Counted from the stretch's first letter, positions 1 to 5,733 are shown. The stretch: 8,296 bases of DNA from Thermomonas sp. (GCA_024711415.1 JANJSW010000157.1:1-8296); one strand, 5' to 3'. The notes: generated from the sequence alone by a model not told the origin. Program-made: numbers and translations.

Positions 1-258
1 AAGGCGGCCGCCAAGAAGCCGATGGCGAAGAAGGCCGTTGCCAAGAAGGCACCCGCCAAGAAGGCGGTTGCGAAGAAGGCCGTCGCCAAGAAGGCGCCTG
101 CGAAGAAGGCAGCCGCGAAGAAGGTGGTTGCCAGGAAGCCGGTGGCGAAGAAGGCCGTTGCCAAGAAGGCACCGGCCAAGAAGGCACCTGCGAAGAAGGC
201 CGTTGCCAAGAAAGCGCCGGCCAAGAAAGCAATGAAGAAAGCGGCCAAGAAGACCGCC
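1..258 (+). repeat. 15-bp tandem coding repeat (KKAxA units)
   Basis: About 17 degenerate copies of a 15-bp unit built on aagaaggc plus a variable Val/Pro/Ala codon lie inside the H1-like gene. The unit is a multiple of three, so gain or loss of copies would keep the frame. It is coding low-complexity sequence, not an intergenic repeat. Confidence 0.8.
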
Positions 259-267
259 AGGAAGTAA
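1..267 (+). CDS. Histone H1-like lysine/alanine-rich DNA-binding protein (5' partial)
   Basis: The reading frame is open from base 1, so the gene begins upstream of the window; 88 codons are visible before the TAA at 265-267. The ATG at 22 is inside the repeat and is probably not the true start. The visible part is almost entirely a degenerate pentapeptide, [10 protein letters not shown] (15 bp per unit), ending in [10 protein letters not shown]. It holds no acidic and no aromatic residues. This composition matches the C-terminal tails of bacterial histone H1-like proteins (AlgP/Hc1-type), which bind DNA non-specifically through lysine side chains and are expected to sit on the nucleoid. Codons alternate AAG with GCC/GCG/CCG, so DNA and protein are both repetitive and copy number may vary between strains. 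Any N-terminal domain is outside the window. Function is inferred from composition only. Confidence 0.8.
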   Translation, partial: KAAAKKPMAKKAVAKKAPAKKAVAKKAVAKKAPAKKAAAKKVVARKPVAKKAVAKKAPAKKAPAKKAVAKKAPAKKAMKKAAKKTARK

Positions 268-281
268 GCCTGTCCTGCGCC

Positions 282-299
282 CGCCCGGCACGCCGGGCG
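282..299 (+). terminator. GC hairpin after the H1-like gene, weak terminator candidate
   Basis: A perfect 7-bp stem (CGCCCGG 282-288 with CCGGGCG 293-299) and a 4-nt loop lie 15 nt after the stop of the H1-like gene. There is no U-tract after it, so it may only attenuate or stabilise the 3' end. Read-through into nrdJb is possible. Confidence 0.3.
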
Positions 300-347
300 C
301 GGCGCGTATCCCGCACGCAACGCACGCAGACAACCAGAGTCAGGACC

Positions 348-1121
348 ATGACCGTCAGGATCGAAAAGAAAATCAAGGGCTACGCCGTCGTCACCCCGGA
401 CGACAAGGCGAAGGAAAACGCCAAGGCCGCGGAACCCGCGCCGGCCGCCGCCGCGCCCGAAGACAACGTCATCCAGATGCACGAGCGCATCGAGCGCCCG
501 GAAGTCCTGATCGGCAGCACCTACAAGATCAAGTCGCCGCTGGTGGAACACGCCATGTACGTGACCATCAACGACATCGTGCTCAACGCCGGCACCGAGC
601 ACGAACACCGCCGCCCGTTCGAGATCTTCATCAACTCCAAGTCGATGGAGCATTTCCAGTGGATCGTGGCGCTCACCCGCATCATGTCCGCCGTGTTCCG
701 CAAGGGCGGTGACGTCACCTTCATCGTCGACGAGATGAAGGCCGTGTTCGACCCGCGCGGCGGCTACTTCAAAGCCGGCGGCGTGTACATGCCGTCGCTG
801 GTGGCGGAGCTGGGCAGCATCGTCGAGGACCACCTGAAGTCCATCGGCATGCTGCACGATCCGGAGATGAGCGACCACCAGCGCGCGCTGATCGCCGAGA
901 AGCGCAAGCAGTTCGAAGAGCGCTCAAAAAAAAACGCTGACGGCGGCCCTTCGGCCCTGATGGGCAGCGCCGCCGACCATCCCGAAGACATCGAAGTCAC
1001 CGGCGAAGGCGCCACCTTCCCGCCCACCGCGACCATGTGCCACAAGTGCAGCACCAAGGCGCTCGTGTTGATGGACGGGTGCGCGACTTGCTTGAATTGT
1101 GGGTATAGCAAGTGCGGGTGA
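348..1121 (+). CDS. nrdJb: NrdJb-like TSCPD-domain partner of class II ribonucleotide reductase
   Basis: The 257-residue product resembles the small NrdJb polypeptide of split adenosylcobalamin-dependent ribonucleotide reductases (Pseudomonas NrdJa/NrdJb type), which acts with the catalytic NrdJa chain to make deoxyribonucleotides in the cytoplasm. An Ala/Pro/Lys-rich, probably disordered N-terminus (1-40) precedes a TSCPD-like domain (about 50-170) with [29 protein letters not shown] and [10 protein letters not shown]. The C-terminal tail carries C231-x2-C234 and then C245-x2-C248-x2-C251-G-Y-S-K-C256, as in the redox-active tail of class II enzymes. The ATG at 348 follows a modest GTCAGGA ribosome site. 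NrdJa is not in the window: the gene immediately upstream is H1-like, so nrdJa must lie further upstream or elsewhere. A run of nine A at 926-934 forms an in-phase slippery heptamer (separate finding). Family assignment is confident; the subunit role is inferred. Confidence 0.85.
   Translation: MTVRIEKKIKGYAVVTPDDKAKENAKAAEPAPAAAAPEDNVIQMHERIERPEVLIGSTYKIKSPLVEHAMYVTINDIVLNAGTEHEHRRPFEIFINSKSMEHFQWIVALTRIMSAVFRKGGDVTFIVDEMKAVFDPRGGYFKAGGVYMPSLVAELGSIVEDHLKSIGMLHDPEMSDHQRALIAEKRKQFEERSKKNADGGPSALMGSAADHPEDIEVTGEGATFPPTATMCHKCSTKALVLMDGCATCLNCGYSKCG
929..975 (+). promoter_or_regulatory. Candidate -1 frameshift signal: slippery A_AAA_AAC plus stem
   Basis: In the nrdJb frame, codons 193-196 read TCA AAA AAA AAC, which places the classical slippery heptamer A_AAA_AAC in phase at 929-935. 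A 7-bp stem, CGGCGGC (941-947) with GCCGCCG (969-975), starts 5 nt later, a spacing typical of programmed -1 sites. A -1 shift reads CGC then TGA (938-940), giving a product of about 197 residues without the cysteine-rich tail. I see no strong internal Shine-Dalgarno sequence upstream of the heptamer. Seen in sequence; activity is inference. Confidence 0.3.
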
Positions 1122-1131
1122 TGGGGCGCGC

Positions 1132-2493
1132 ATGACGGCCGGTCAATCGCGACTGCGCGCCAGCCGGCTGCGTGCGGTCATCGCGGACCGGTTCAACCTG
1201 CTGGCCGACAAGGCCGCCAACGATGTCATCGAGCGGCGGATCCGCGAGGTGGTGGAGTTGCGCGGGGCAACGCCGTGGATCCTGATGTTCGCGATCCTGG
1301 TGGCGTCGATCGGGCTGAACGTCAACTCCACCGCCGTCATCATCGGCGCGATGCTGATCTCGCCGCTGATGGGGCCGATCATGGGCGTGGGCCACGGCAT
1401 CGCGGTGCACGATTTCGCGCTGGCGCGCAGTGCGCTGAAGAATCTTGCGATTTCGACGCTGATCGGGCTGGTGGTCTCGGCGTTGTATTTCACCCTGACG
1501 CCGCTGTCGGAAGCGCAGTCGGAGCTGCTGGCGCGCACCTCGCCGACGCTGTGGGACGTGTTGATCGCACTGTTCGGCGGCATGGCCGGGATCATCGGGG
1601 TGACCCGCGAGGAAAAGTCGAATGTCGTCCCCGGCGTCGCCATCGCCACTGCACTGATGCCGCCGCTGTGCACGGCCGGCTATGGCCTGGCAACCGGCCA
1701 GTGGAAATACTTCGGTGGCGCGTTCTATCTGTATTCGATCAATGCGGTGTTCATCGCCCTGGCCACCTTCCTGGGCATCCGCCTGCTGCGCTTCCCGTAC
1801 CACACCTTCGTCGACGAAGGCATCGAGCGCAAGCTGCGATGGGCGATGTGGGCGATCGCGCTGGCGGTCACCATTCCGAGCGTGTACCTGGCGACGCTGA
1901 TGGTTCGCGACGAGGTGTACCGGTCGCGCGCCAACCAGTTCGTGCGCAGCGAGTTCGTGTTCAAGGATGCGCATGTGGTCGATACCCGCGTCGATCCCGC
2001 GCACCGTCGGATCGATGTTTCGTTGATTGGCAACCCGATCAACGCGGCGACGTTGGGGGCCATTGAAGGCAAGCTGGCGGTGGCCGGTTTGCCCGACTCG
2101 CGGATCATGCTGCACCAGTCCAGCGAGTACGAGCGGGTGGATGTCACCCAGTTGCGCGCCGGCGTGCTCAGCGACCTCTACAAGCAGAGCCAGGAAGCGC
2201 TGGCGGCCAAGGATGCGCAGCTGGATGCGCTGCAGGCGCGGCTGCGCGATGGCGAGCGGTTCGCATCGCAGGCCGGCGATATGGCCGAGGAGCTGCGCGC
2301 CCAGTTCCCGGGACTGGGCGAGGTGACCCTGAGCCAAGGCATCGCCATCGACCCCGAAGGCGTACGCACGCCGGTGGCGCAGATGACCATCACCGGTGCT
2401 GCCGGCCTTGGTGCCGAGGCGCGCGAGCGCTTGCAGGCGTGGTTCAAGGTGCGCAGCAAGTCCGCCGGTGCGCGGGTGTTGTTCGAAGACTAA
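1132..2493 (+). CDS. DUF389 family membrane protein
   Basis: A 453-residue membrane protein of the DUF389 family, whose biochemical function is not established. Residues 1-45 are a basic cytosolic-type segment. Residues 46-256 hold about six hydrophobic segments (near 48-65, 67-90, 104-124, 141-157, 195-217 and 235-257), including the diagnostic block around ASIGLNVNSTAVIIGAMLIS (58-77) followed by PLMGPIMG, and the TALMPPLCTAGYG loop (173-185). The remaining ~195 residues are soluble, with a DUF389-flanking alpha/beta region and a probable coiled coil at about 345-380 (QEALAAKDAQLDALQARL). I chose the ATG at 1132 over an in-frame GTG at 1099, which lies inside nrdJb; GATGGGG at 1120-1126 can serve as ribosome site. 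The start is only 10 nt after the nrdJb stop, so co-transcription is likely, though a functional link to nucleotide reduction is not evident. A strong terminator follows at 2531. Confidence 0.85.
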   Translation: MTAGQSRLRASRLRAVIADRFNLLADKAANDVIERRIREVVELRGATPWILMFAILVASIGLNVNSTAVIIGAMLISPLMGPIMGVGHGIAVHDFALARSALKNLAISTLIGLVVSALYFTLTPLSEAQSELLARTSPTLWDVLIALFGGMAGIIGVTREEKSNVVPGVAIATALMPPLCTAGYGLATGQWKYFGGAFYLYSINAVFIALATFLGIRLLRFPYHTFVDEGIERKLRWAMWAIALAVTIPSVYLATLMVRDEVYRSRANQFVRSEFVFKDAHVVDTRVDPAHRRIDVSLIGNPINAATLGAIEGKLAVAGLPDSRIMLHQSSEYERVDVTQLRAGVLSDLYKQSQEALAAKDAQLDALQARLRDGERFASQAGDMAEELRAQFPGLGEVTLSQGIAIDPEGVRTPVAQMTITGAAGLGAEARERLQAWFKVRSKSAGARVLFED

Positions 2494-2495
2494 GC

Positions 2496-2530
2496 AACGG
2501 GGTTAAGAACGGGGTCAGGTTCACTTTCCC
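2496..2530. repeat. Possible dispersed intergenic repeat (GGGGTCAGGTTCACTTTCCC)
   Basis: Right after the DUF389 stop there is a direct repeat of AACGGGG (2496-2502 and 2508-2514), followed by GGGGTCAGGTTCACTTTCCC at 2511-2530. I recall similar GGGGTCAG...TTCACTTTCC strings as recurrent intergenic sequences, sometimes near REP-associated tyrosine transposases, in proteobacterial genomes. Only one copy is in this window, so its repeat status is recall plus inference. Confidence 0.35.
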
Positions 2531-2553
2531 AAGGCGGGCATGTCCCGCCTTTT
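2531..2553 (+). terminator. Rho-independent terminator after the DUF389 gene
   Basis: A perfect 8-bp stem, AAGGCGGG (2531-2538) with CCCGCCTT (2544-2551), has the 5-nt loop CATGT and runs into a short T-tract (TTTT at 2550-2553). It ends the nrdJb-DUF389 transcription unit 37 nt after the stop codon. Confidence 0.8.
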
Positions 2554-2621
2554 CCATGCGCGCCCCGCGCGCTGCCGCCACGCCGTAACCTAGCGCGCCA
2601 CGCCTCGCCCAATCGCCCCGT

Positions 2622-2951
2622 ATGACCACGCGCGCCCTCCTGCACCTGCTGCTGCACGCCGCCGTTCCGGCGCTGGTGGCATGGCTGTTCTATCGGGACC
2701 GGCTGAAGTCCATCGGCTTTCGCCGCGCCTGGGGTTTGCTGCTGCTGGGCTGGCTGATCGACATCGACCACCTGCTGGCCGACCCCGTCTACGCGCCGGG
2801 GCGCTGCAGCATCGGCTTCCACCCGCTGCACACCGCGCCGGCCATCGCCGTGTATGGCGCGCTGGCGGTGCCGCGCGTCACCCGGCTGGTGGGCATCGGC
2901 CTGCTGCTCCATATCGCGCTGGATGCGCTGGATTGCCTGCTGATGCGGTGA
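2622..2951 (+). CDS. DUF6122 family small membrane protein
   Basis: A 109-residue protein with three or four hydrophobic helices (about 5-23, 37-54, 72-84 and 88-107), so an inner-membrane location is expected. The conserved polar residues are characteristic: H8 and H12 in LLHLLLHA, the D47-I-D49-H50-LLAD54 motif, RCSIGFHPLH (61-70, with H67 and H70), and H97-x3-D101-x2-D104 at the C-terminus. The pattern fits DUF6122 and resembles the His/Asp layout of YdjM-type membrane-bound metal-dependent hydrolases, so metal binding is plausible; no substrate is known. The start is the first ATG and agrees with the family N-terminus, although no good Shine-Dalgarno sequence precedes it (AATCGCCCCGT), which suggests a leaderless or weakly initiated message. 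It lies between a terminator at 2531 and the FKBP gene 89 nt downstream. Confidence 0.8.
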   Translation: MTTRALLHLLLHAAVPALVAWLFYRDRLKSIGFRRAWGLLLLGWLIDIDHLLADPVYAPGRCSIGFHPLHTAPAIAVYGALAVPRVTRLVGIGLLLHIALDALDCLLMR

Positions 2952-2959
2952 GTGCGGCC

Positions 2960-2982
2960 GGCGGGCGCTGCGAATGCCCGCC
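2960..2982 (+). terminator. Hairpin after the DUF6122 gene, weak terminator candidate
   Basis: GGCGGGC (2960-2966) pairs with GCCCGCC (2976-2982) across a 9-nt loop, 8 nt after the DUF6122 stop. No T-tract follows, so termination would be partial at best and the FKBP gene could be read from upstream. Confidence 0.3.
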
Positions 2983-2999
2983 CTCCACGCGCCGCCCGC

Positions 3000-3005
3000 T
3001 ACACT
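3000..3005 (+). promoter_or_regulatory. Possible -10 box (TACACT) for the FKBP gene
   Basis: TACACT matches four of six positions of the sigma-70 -10 consensus and lies 35 nt before the FKBP start, leaving room for a short leader with its ribosome site. No convincing -35 box is visible at the right distance, so this is a weak call. Confidence 0.25.
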
Positions 3006-3040
3006 GCCCGCCTGACTCGACACTACTGAAGGGAATCGCC

Positions 3041-3394
3041 ATGGCTTTCACTACCACCGCCTCCGGCCTGCAGTTCGAAGACACCGTCGTGGGCAGCGGC
3101 GCCGAGGCCAAGCCTGGCCGCAACGTCGTGGTGCACTACACCGGCTGGCTGTACGAGAACGGCGCGCAAGGTGCCAAGTTCGACTCCAGCAAGGACCGCG
3201 GCGAGCCCTTCATCTTCCCACTCGGCGGCGGCATGGTCATCAAGGGTTGGGAAGAGGGCGTGCAGGGCATGAAGGAAGGCGGCACGCGCACGCTCATCAT
3301 CCCGGCCAGCCTGGGCTACGGCGCGCGCGGCGCAGGCGGCGTGATTCCGCCGAACGCCACGCTGAAGTTCGAAGTGGAACTGCTGGGCGCGTAA
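3041..3394 (+). CDS. FKBP-type peptidyl-prolyl cis-trans isomerase
   Basis: A single-domain FKBP of 117 residues, close to the length of human FKBP12-like and small bacterial enzymes. It catalyses cis-trans isomerisation of X-Pro peptide bonds. There is no signal peptide or membrane segment, so it should act in the cytoplasm. The residues lining the FK506/proline pocket are all present: Y33 (VHYTGWL), F47 and D48 (KFDSS), F59 (PFIFPLG), V66 and I67 with W70 (MVIKGW), Y93 (LGYGARG) and F110 (LKFEVELL). An active enzyme is therefore expected. The ATG at 3041 has a good GAAGGGA ribosome site 6-8 nt upstream; the frame stays open far upstream, but that part overlaps the DUF6122 gene in another frame and does not look coding. 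It converges on the minus-strand gene at 3471-3770. Confidence 0.93.
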   Translation: MAFTTTASGLQFEDTVVGSGAEAKPGRNVVVHYTGWLYENGAQGAKFDSSKDRGEPFIFPLGGGMVIKGWEEGVQGMKEGGTRTLIIPASLGYGARGAGGVIPPNATLKFEVELLGA

Positions 3395-3470
3395 GCGACG
3401 GGAACGGTTTGATCCAGTGCGCCGCCGCGCGATGCGGATGTGGCGAAGCTGGAAACGCCGGTGGCGGGCA

Positions 3471-3770
3471 TCAAGCCGCGTTGAAGTCATCCGGCAGTGC
3501 CGGAATCCGTCCGGTCATGCGTACGCCGGGGGTCATGCCCCAGCGGATGCCGATGCGGCGCAGGCGGGCTTCGACCACGCCGAGCGATGCCGCTGGCGTG
3601 GCGGCCAGGATGGCGTCGTGGCGCTCGGTCCAGGCGGTGGCCAGGGCGAACAGGTCGTTGGCGCGCGCCTGCAGCGCAGGCATGTCCAGCTCCAGTGCGT
3701 CCAACGCGTCCAGCGTGGCGAAATCGTCGTCCAGACGGGCGTATTCGAGGTGGGCGGCGCTGCTGTCCAT
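3471..3770 (-). CDS. Unrecognised small acidic protein, 99 residues
   Basis: I do not recognise a family. The 99-residue product has an acidic, Leu/Ala-rich N-terminal half (EYARLDDDFATLDALDALEL, about 9-28) that should form amphipathic helices, a helical middle (ALATAWTERHDAILAA), and a basic Arg/Ile/Gly-rich stretch (VEARLRRIGIRWGMTPGVRM) before the C-terminal PALPDDFNAA. It has no cysteine, signal peptide or membrane segment, so a cytoplasmic location is expected. The ATG at 3770 is preceded by GGGAG with a 7-nt spacer, a good ribosome site, which supports a real gene rather than a chance frame. It lies 98 nt downstream of the exported EEP-family gene on the same strand and may be co-transcribed with it. 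It converges on the FKBP gene. Confidence 0.65.
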   Translation of the reverse strand: MDSSAAHLEYARLDDDFATLDALDALELDMPALQARANDLFALATAWTERHDAILAATPAASLGVVEARLRRIGIRWGMTPGVRMTGRIPALPDDFNAA

Positions 3771-3868
3771 GCGCAGGCTCCCGGATGGCGATGGCCCACG
3801 TTCCCGCGCATGCCGTGCAAATGGCGTGAGCAGGCGCCGCGGCAGACAGCTGCGGTTGGGGTTGCGCT

Positions 3869-4759
3869 TCAGCGCCGCTGCAGCCGTGCGCTGATCGCGC
3901 AGTGGTCGCTGAGCGCGGCGCCGGCGTAGGTCTTTTCTTCGAACTGCAGCAGGTCGCCGCTGGCGCGGCGATCCAGCACGATGTAATCGATGAAGTCGCG
4001 ATAGCGCGGGTTGCAGCGCGCGCCCTCATCGCCGGAGGCGCGCGCGAGGTCGGCGTTGGCGGGGCTGGCATCGTCCCAGTCGGCCCACACCGCGTCGCCG
4101 GACAGCGCCAGGCGGCGGTTGAAGTCGCCCAGCACCGCGAAGCGCAGGGATTCGCCGGCGCGCTGGTCGATCCAGCGTTCCACCACCGGCACCTGCTGGA
4201 ACAGCACCGGGCAAGCCTCGCGCTGGTCGCCGTTGTTGCACCCGGCCTTCAGGTGCACCGACAGCAGCCGGATCGGCGCGGCGCCCGCCGGGCGCACGAT
4301 CAGGTCCACACCGGAACGCAGGTCGGCATTGCCCAGCTGCAGGTCGGTGACATCCGGCAGGCGTTCGAACGCCACGCCCTTGCGGATGGCGAAGCCGGTG
4401 CGCTGCGGGTTGATGGTCAGGCCGGGCTGGCCGCCGCATTCGCCCTTGCGGCCGCTGCCCGTGCGCTGTTCGATCACGATGGTGTAGCGCGCCGGATCGA
4501 ACACGCGTTCGGCGGCGGCGCGCGATTCCACTTCCTGGAACGCGATCACGTCCGCGTCCAGCGCCTCGGCATAGGCGCGCATGGCGGCGTAGTCGGCGTC
4601 GCCGCGCGGGCGGCAGCCGCTGCCGTTGCGCTCGGCCAGGTGCTCCATGTTCCAGCTTGCCAGCGTCAGCGCGGAGGCAGGAGTGGTGGGCCGTTCGGGC
4701 GGGGCGGTGCAGGCGCCGGCGAGCAGGCAGAGGGCGGCGATCAGGGCAGGGCGTGTCAT
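3869..4759 (-). CDS. Endonuclease/exonuclease/phosphatase (EEP) family protein, exported, probable lipoprotein
   Basis: A 296-residue protein of the EEP (DNase I/exonuclease III/inositol phosphatase fold) superfamily of metal-dependent phosphodiesterases. The N-terminus MTRPALIAALCLLAGACTAP is a signal sequence; C17 after AGA resembles a lipobox, though Ala rather than Leu at -3 makes lipidation less certain. Catalytic motifs occur in order: W36-N37-M-E39, F74-Q75-E76-V, S167-V-H169-L, G211-D212-F-N214, D258-Y-I and S284-D285-H286. Substrate (DNA, RNA, phospholipid or sugar phosphate) cannot be told from sequence. Cysteines at 49, 108, 174, 183 and 249 could form disulfides outside the cytoplasm. 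The ATG at 4759 was chosen because it starts exactly at the signal peptide; a GTG 57 nt upstream would prepend non-signal residues. No strong ribosome site precedes it. Confidence 0.85.
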   Translation of the reverse strand: MTRPALIAALCLLAGACTAPPERPTTPASALTLASWNMEHLAERNGSGCRPRGDADYAAMRAYAEALDADVIAFQEVESRAAAERVFDPARYTIVIEQRTGSGRKGECGGQPGLTINPQRTGFAIRKGVAFERLPDVTDLQLGNADLRSGVDLIVRPAGAAPIRLLSVHLKAGCNNGDQREACPVLFQQVPVVERWIDQRAGESLRFAVLGDFNRRLALSGDAVWADWDDASPANADLARASGDEGARCNPRYRDFIDYIVLDRRASGDLLQFEEKTYAGAALSDHCAISARLQRR

Positions 4760-4838
4760 CGGCGTAGTAGACCACGCGCGCTGCGCGATGGGCAGGGTTG
4801 CACGCGGGGCGCGCACTAGCGCGGTTTCCGCCTGCGCG

Positions 4839-4904
4839 GGTTAAGCGCGCGTCGAGGTTCATGTTGCGCGGCGGTCGGCGTTCAGAGCGGCTGCGTAAGG
4901 TGCG
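4839..4904 (+). promoter_or_regulatory. Conserved upstream element, copy 1 (EF-hand gene)
   Basis: This 66-bp stretch aligns without gaps to 7546-7611, with 51 identical positions by hand count. Identical blocks are GGTTAA (4839-4844), GCGTCGAGGTTCA (4849-4861), GCGTTCAGAGCG at 4878-4889, and GTAAGGTG (4895-4902). Two GTTCA(G/T) hexamers start 23 bp apart (4857 and 4880), and TAAGGT at 4896 could be a -10 box. It ends 75 nt before the EF-hand start codon. A promoter with bound-regulator sites is the likeliest role; the regulator is unknown. Confidence 0.55.
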
Positions 4905-4942
4905 GGTTGCCGTCTGCGCTGCACGTGGCACGGCATAGATCC

Positions 4943-4979
4943 GTTTTGATCCCCCGCAAAACAGGAAAGAGGACTTCCC
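4943..4979 (+). promoter_or_regulatory. 5' leader hairpin and ribosome site of the EF-hand gene
   Basis: GTTTTG (4943-4948) and CAAAAC (4957-4962) can form a 6-bp stem with an 8-nt loop that ends directly at the purine-rich ribosome site AGGAAAGAGGA (4963-4973), 6 nt before the ATG. The stem is A/U-rich and probably weak. It may tune initiation, but no riboswitch class is recognised. Confidence 0.35.
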
Positions 4980-5534
4980 ATGAGCAAGCACAACAAGATC
5001 ACCCTGCTGTTCCCGCTGGCCGCCGCGTTCGCGCTGGCCTCGCCGGCCGTGTTCGCCCAGAGTCATGGCGTCGGCGCAGGCGCCCACATCAACGCGAACG
5101 CCTCGGCACGCGTGCCCACCCAGATGCCGGCGCAGGCTTCGGCCGGCATGGAGATGCGCGCCATGCAGCGCGCCGAGCCGCAGCTTAAGGCGACCCCAGC
5201 GGTGCCGGCCACGCCCGCCACTCCGGCGGTGCCGGCGTCGAAGTCCGATGTCGGCAAGGCTACGCCTGCCGAGCCGGCAACCCCGGCAACCCCGGCAACC
5301 CCGGCCACGCCCGCCGAGCCCGCGGCCAATACCGACGGCAAGCAGACCAGGAAGGACTGGAGCGCGCTGGACGCGGATGGCAACGGCAGCCTCAGCGTCG
5401 CCGAAGCGGCGTCGCTGGACAGCCTGGCCAAGGTCTTCGCGCAGGCCGATACCGACGCCAACGGCGAGCTGACCGGCGAGGAATACAAGGTCTGGTGGTC
5501 CGCTAACGCCGGTGCCAAGGCCGGCAAGCACTGA
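4980..5534 (+). CDS. Secreted/periplasmic protein with a paired EF-hand and Ala-Thr-Pro linker
   Basis: A 184-residue protein with a signal peptide (1-27, basic MSKHNK, hydrophobic core, cleavage near VFA-QS), so it is exported. Residues 70-115 form a Pro/Ala/Thr linker of repeated ATPA/VPA/EPA units, coded partly by perfect 9-bp repeats. The C-terminal part has two EF-hand loops: D131-A-D133-G-N135-G-S137-L-S139-V-A-E142 and D157-T-D159-A-N161-G-E163-L-T165-G-E-E168, both with the consensus calcium ligands, including Glu at position 12. Calcium binding is therefore expected; whether it buffers, senses or structures the envelope is unknown. The ATG at 4980 has the strong AGGAAAGAGGA ribosome site. 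It is flanked by the conserved element at 4839 and a strong terminator at 5603, so it is likely monocistronic. Confidence 0.85.
   Translation: MSKHNKITLLFPLAAAFALASPAVFAQSHGVGAGAHINANASARVPTQMPAQASAGMEMRAMQRAEPQLKATPAVPATPATPAVPASKSDVGKATPAEPATPATPATPATPAEPAANTDGKQTRKDWSALDADGNGSLSVAEAASLDSLAKVFAQADTDANGELTGEEYKVWWSANAGAKAGKH
5274..5309 (+). repeat. 9-bp tandem repeat in the EF-hand protein linker
   Basis: Three exact copies of CCGGCAACC and a fourth imperfect copy encode part of the Pro-Ala-Thr linker. The unit keeps the frame, so linker length may vary between strains by slippage. Confidence 0.75.
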
Positions 5535-5602
5535 GCAGGGCGGCAGCCTGTCCCTTGCGTTGCATGGCGCAGGGAAGCGCCGGGGCAGCTGCCGGGAAGC
5601 AG

Positions 5603-5638
5603 CGGAGCGGATCGGGATGCCCCGGTCCGCTCCGTTTT
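5603..5638 (+). terminator. Strong rho-independent terminator after the EF-hand gene
   Basis: A 14-bp stem with one G.U pair (5603-5616 with 5621-5634) closes on the loop ATGC and is followed by TTTT, then CCTTTCC. A smaller hairpin, GCTGC (5588-5592) with GCAGC (5599-5603), abuts it upstream. It ends the EF-hand transcript about 70 nt after the stop. Confidence 0.85.
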
Positions 5639-5680
5639 CCTTTCCGGTTTCGGCGGGTGTTCCCGGCCCGCGCGTAACGA

Positions 5681-5709
5681 ACGCCCCGGCCAGCAAGTGA
5701 CCGGGGCGT
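5681..5709 (-). terminator. Hairpin downstream of the FMN reductase gene
   Basis: ACGCCCCGG (5681-5689) pairs with CCGGGGCGT (5701-5709) across an 11-nt loop, 24 nt past the minus-strand stop at 5734. On that strand it is followed by TTCGTT, a poor U-tract, so termination efficiency is uncertain. Confidence 0.45.
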
Positions 5710-5733
5710 CCGCCCCTGTTCCACACGGCTGGT

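Noticed and set aside
1..258. The regular 15-bp repeat considered as a CRISPR array or minisatellite outside genes.
   Set aside because: There are no spacers, the period is a coding pentapeptide, and the frame stays open to a proper stop.
1099..1131. GTG at 1099 as start of the DUF389 protein.
   Set aside because: It lies within nrdJb and would add 11 residues without family support; the ATG at 1132 has a better ribosome site.
997..2337. Minus-strand open frame (446 codons) opposite the DUF389 gene.
   Set aside because: It is antisense to a protein with convincing membrane segments and a DUF389 signature; composition is that of a shadow frame.
4026..5726. Long minus-strand open frame (566 codons) across the EEP gene, the intergenic region and the EF-hand gene.
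   Set aside because: It overlaps two well-supported genes, is Arg/Gly/Pro-rich low-complexity sequence typical of antisense frames in high-GC DNA, and shows no family motifs.
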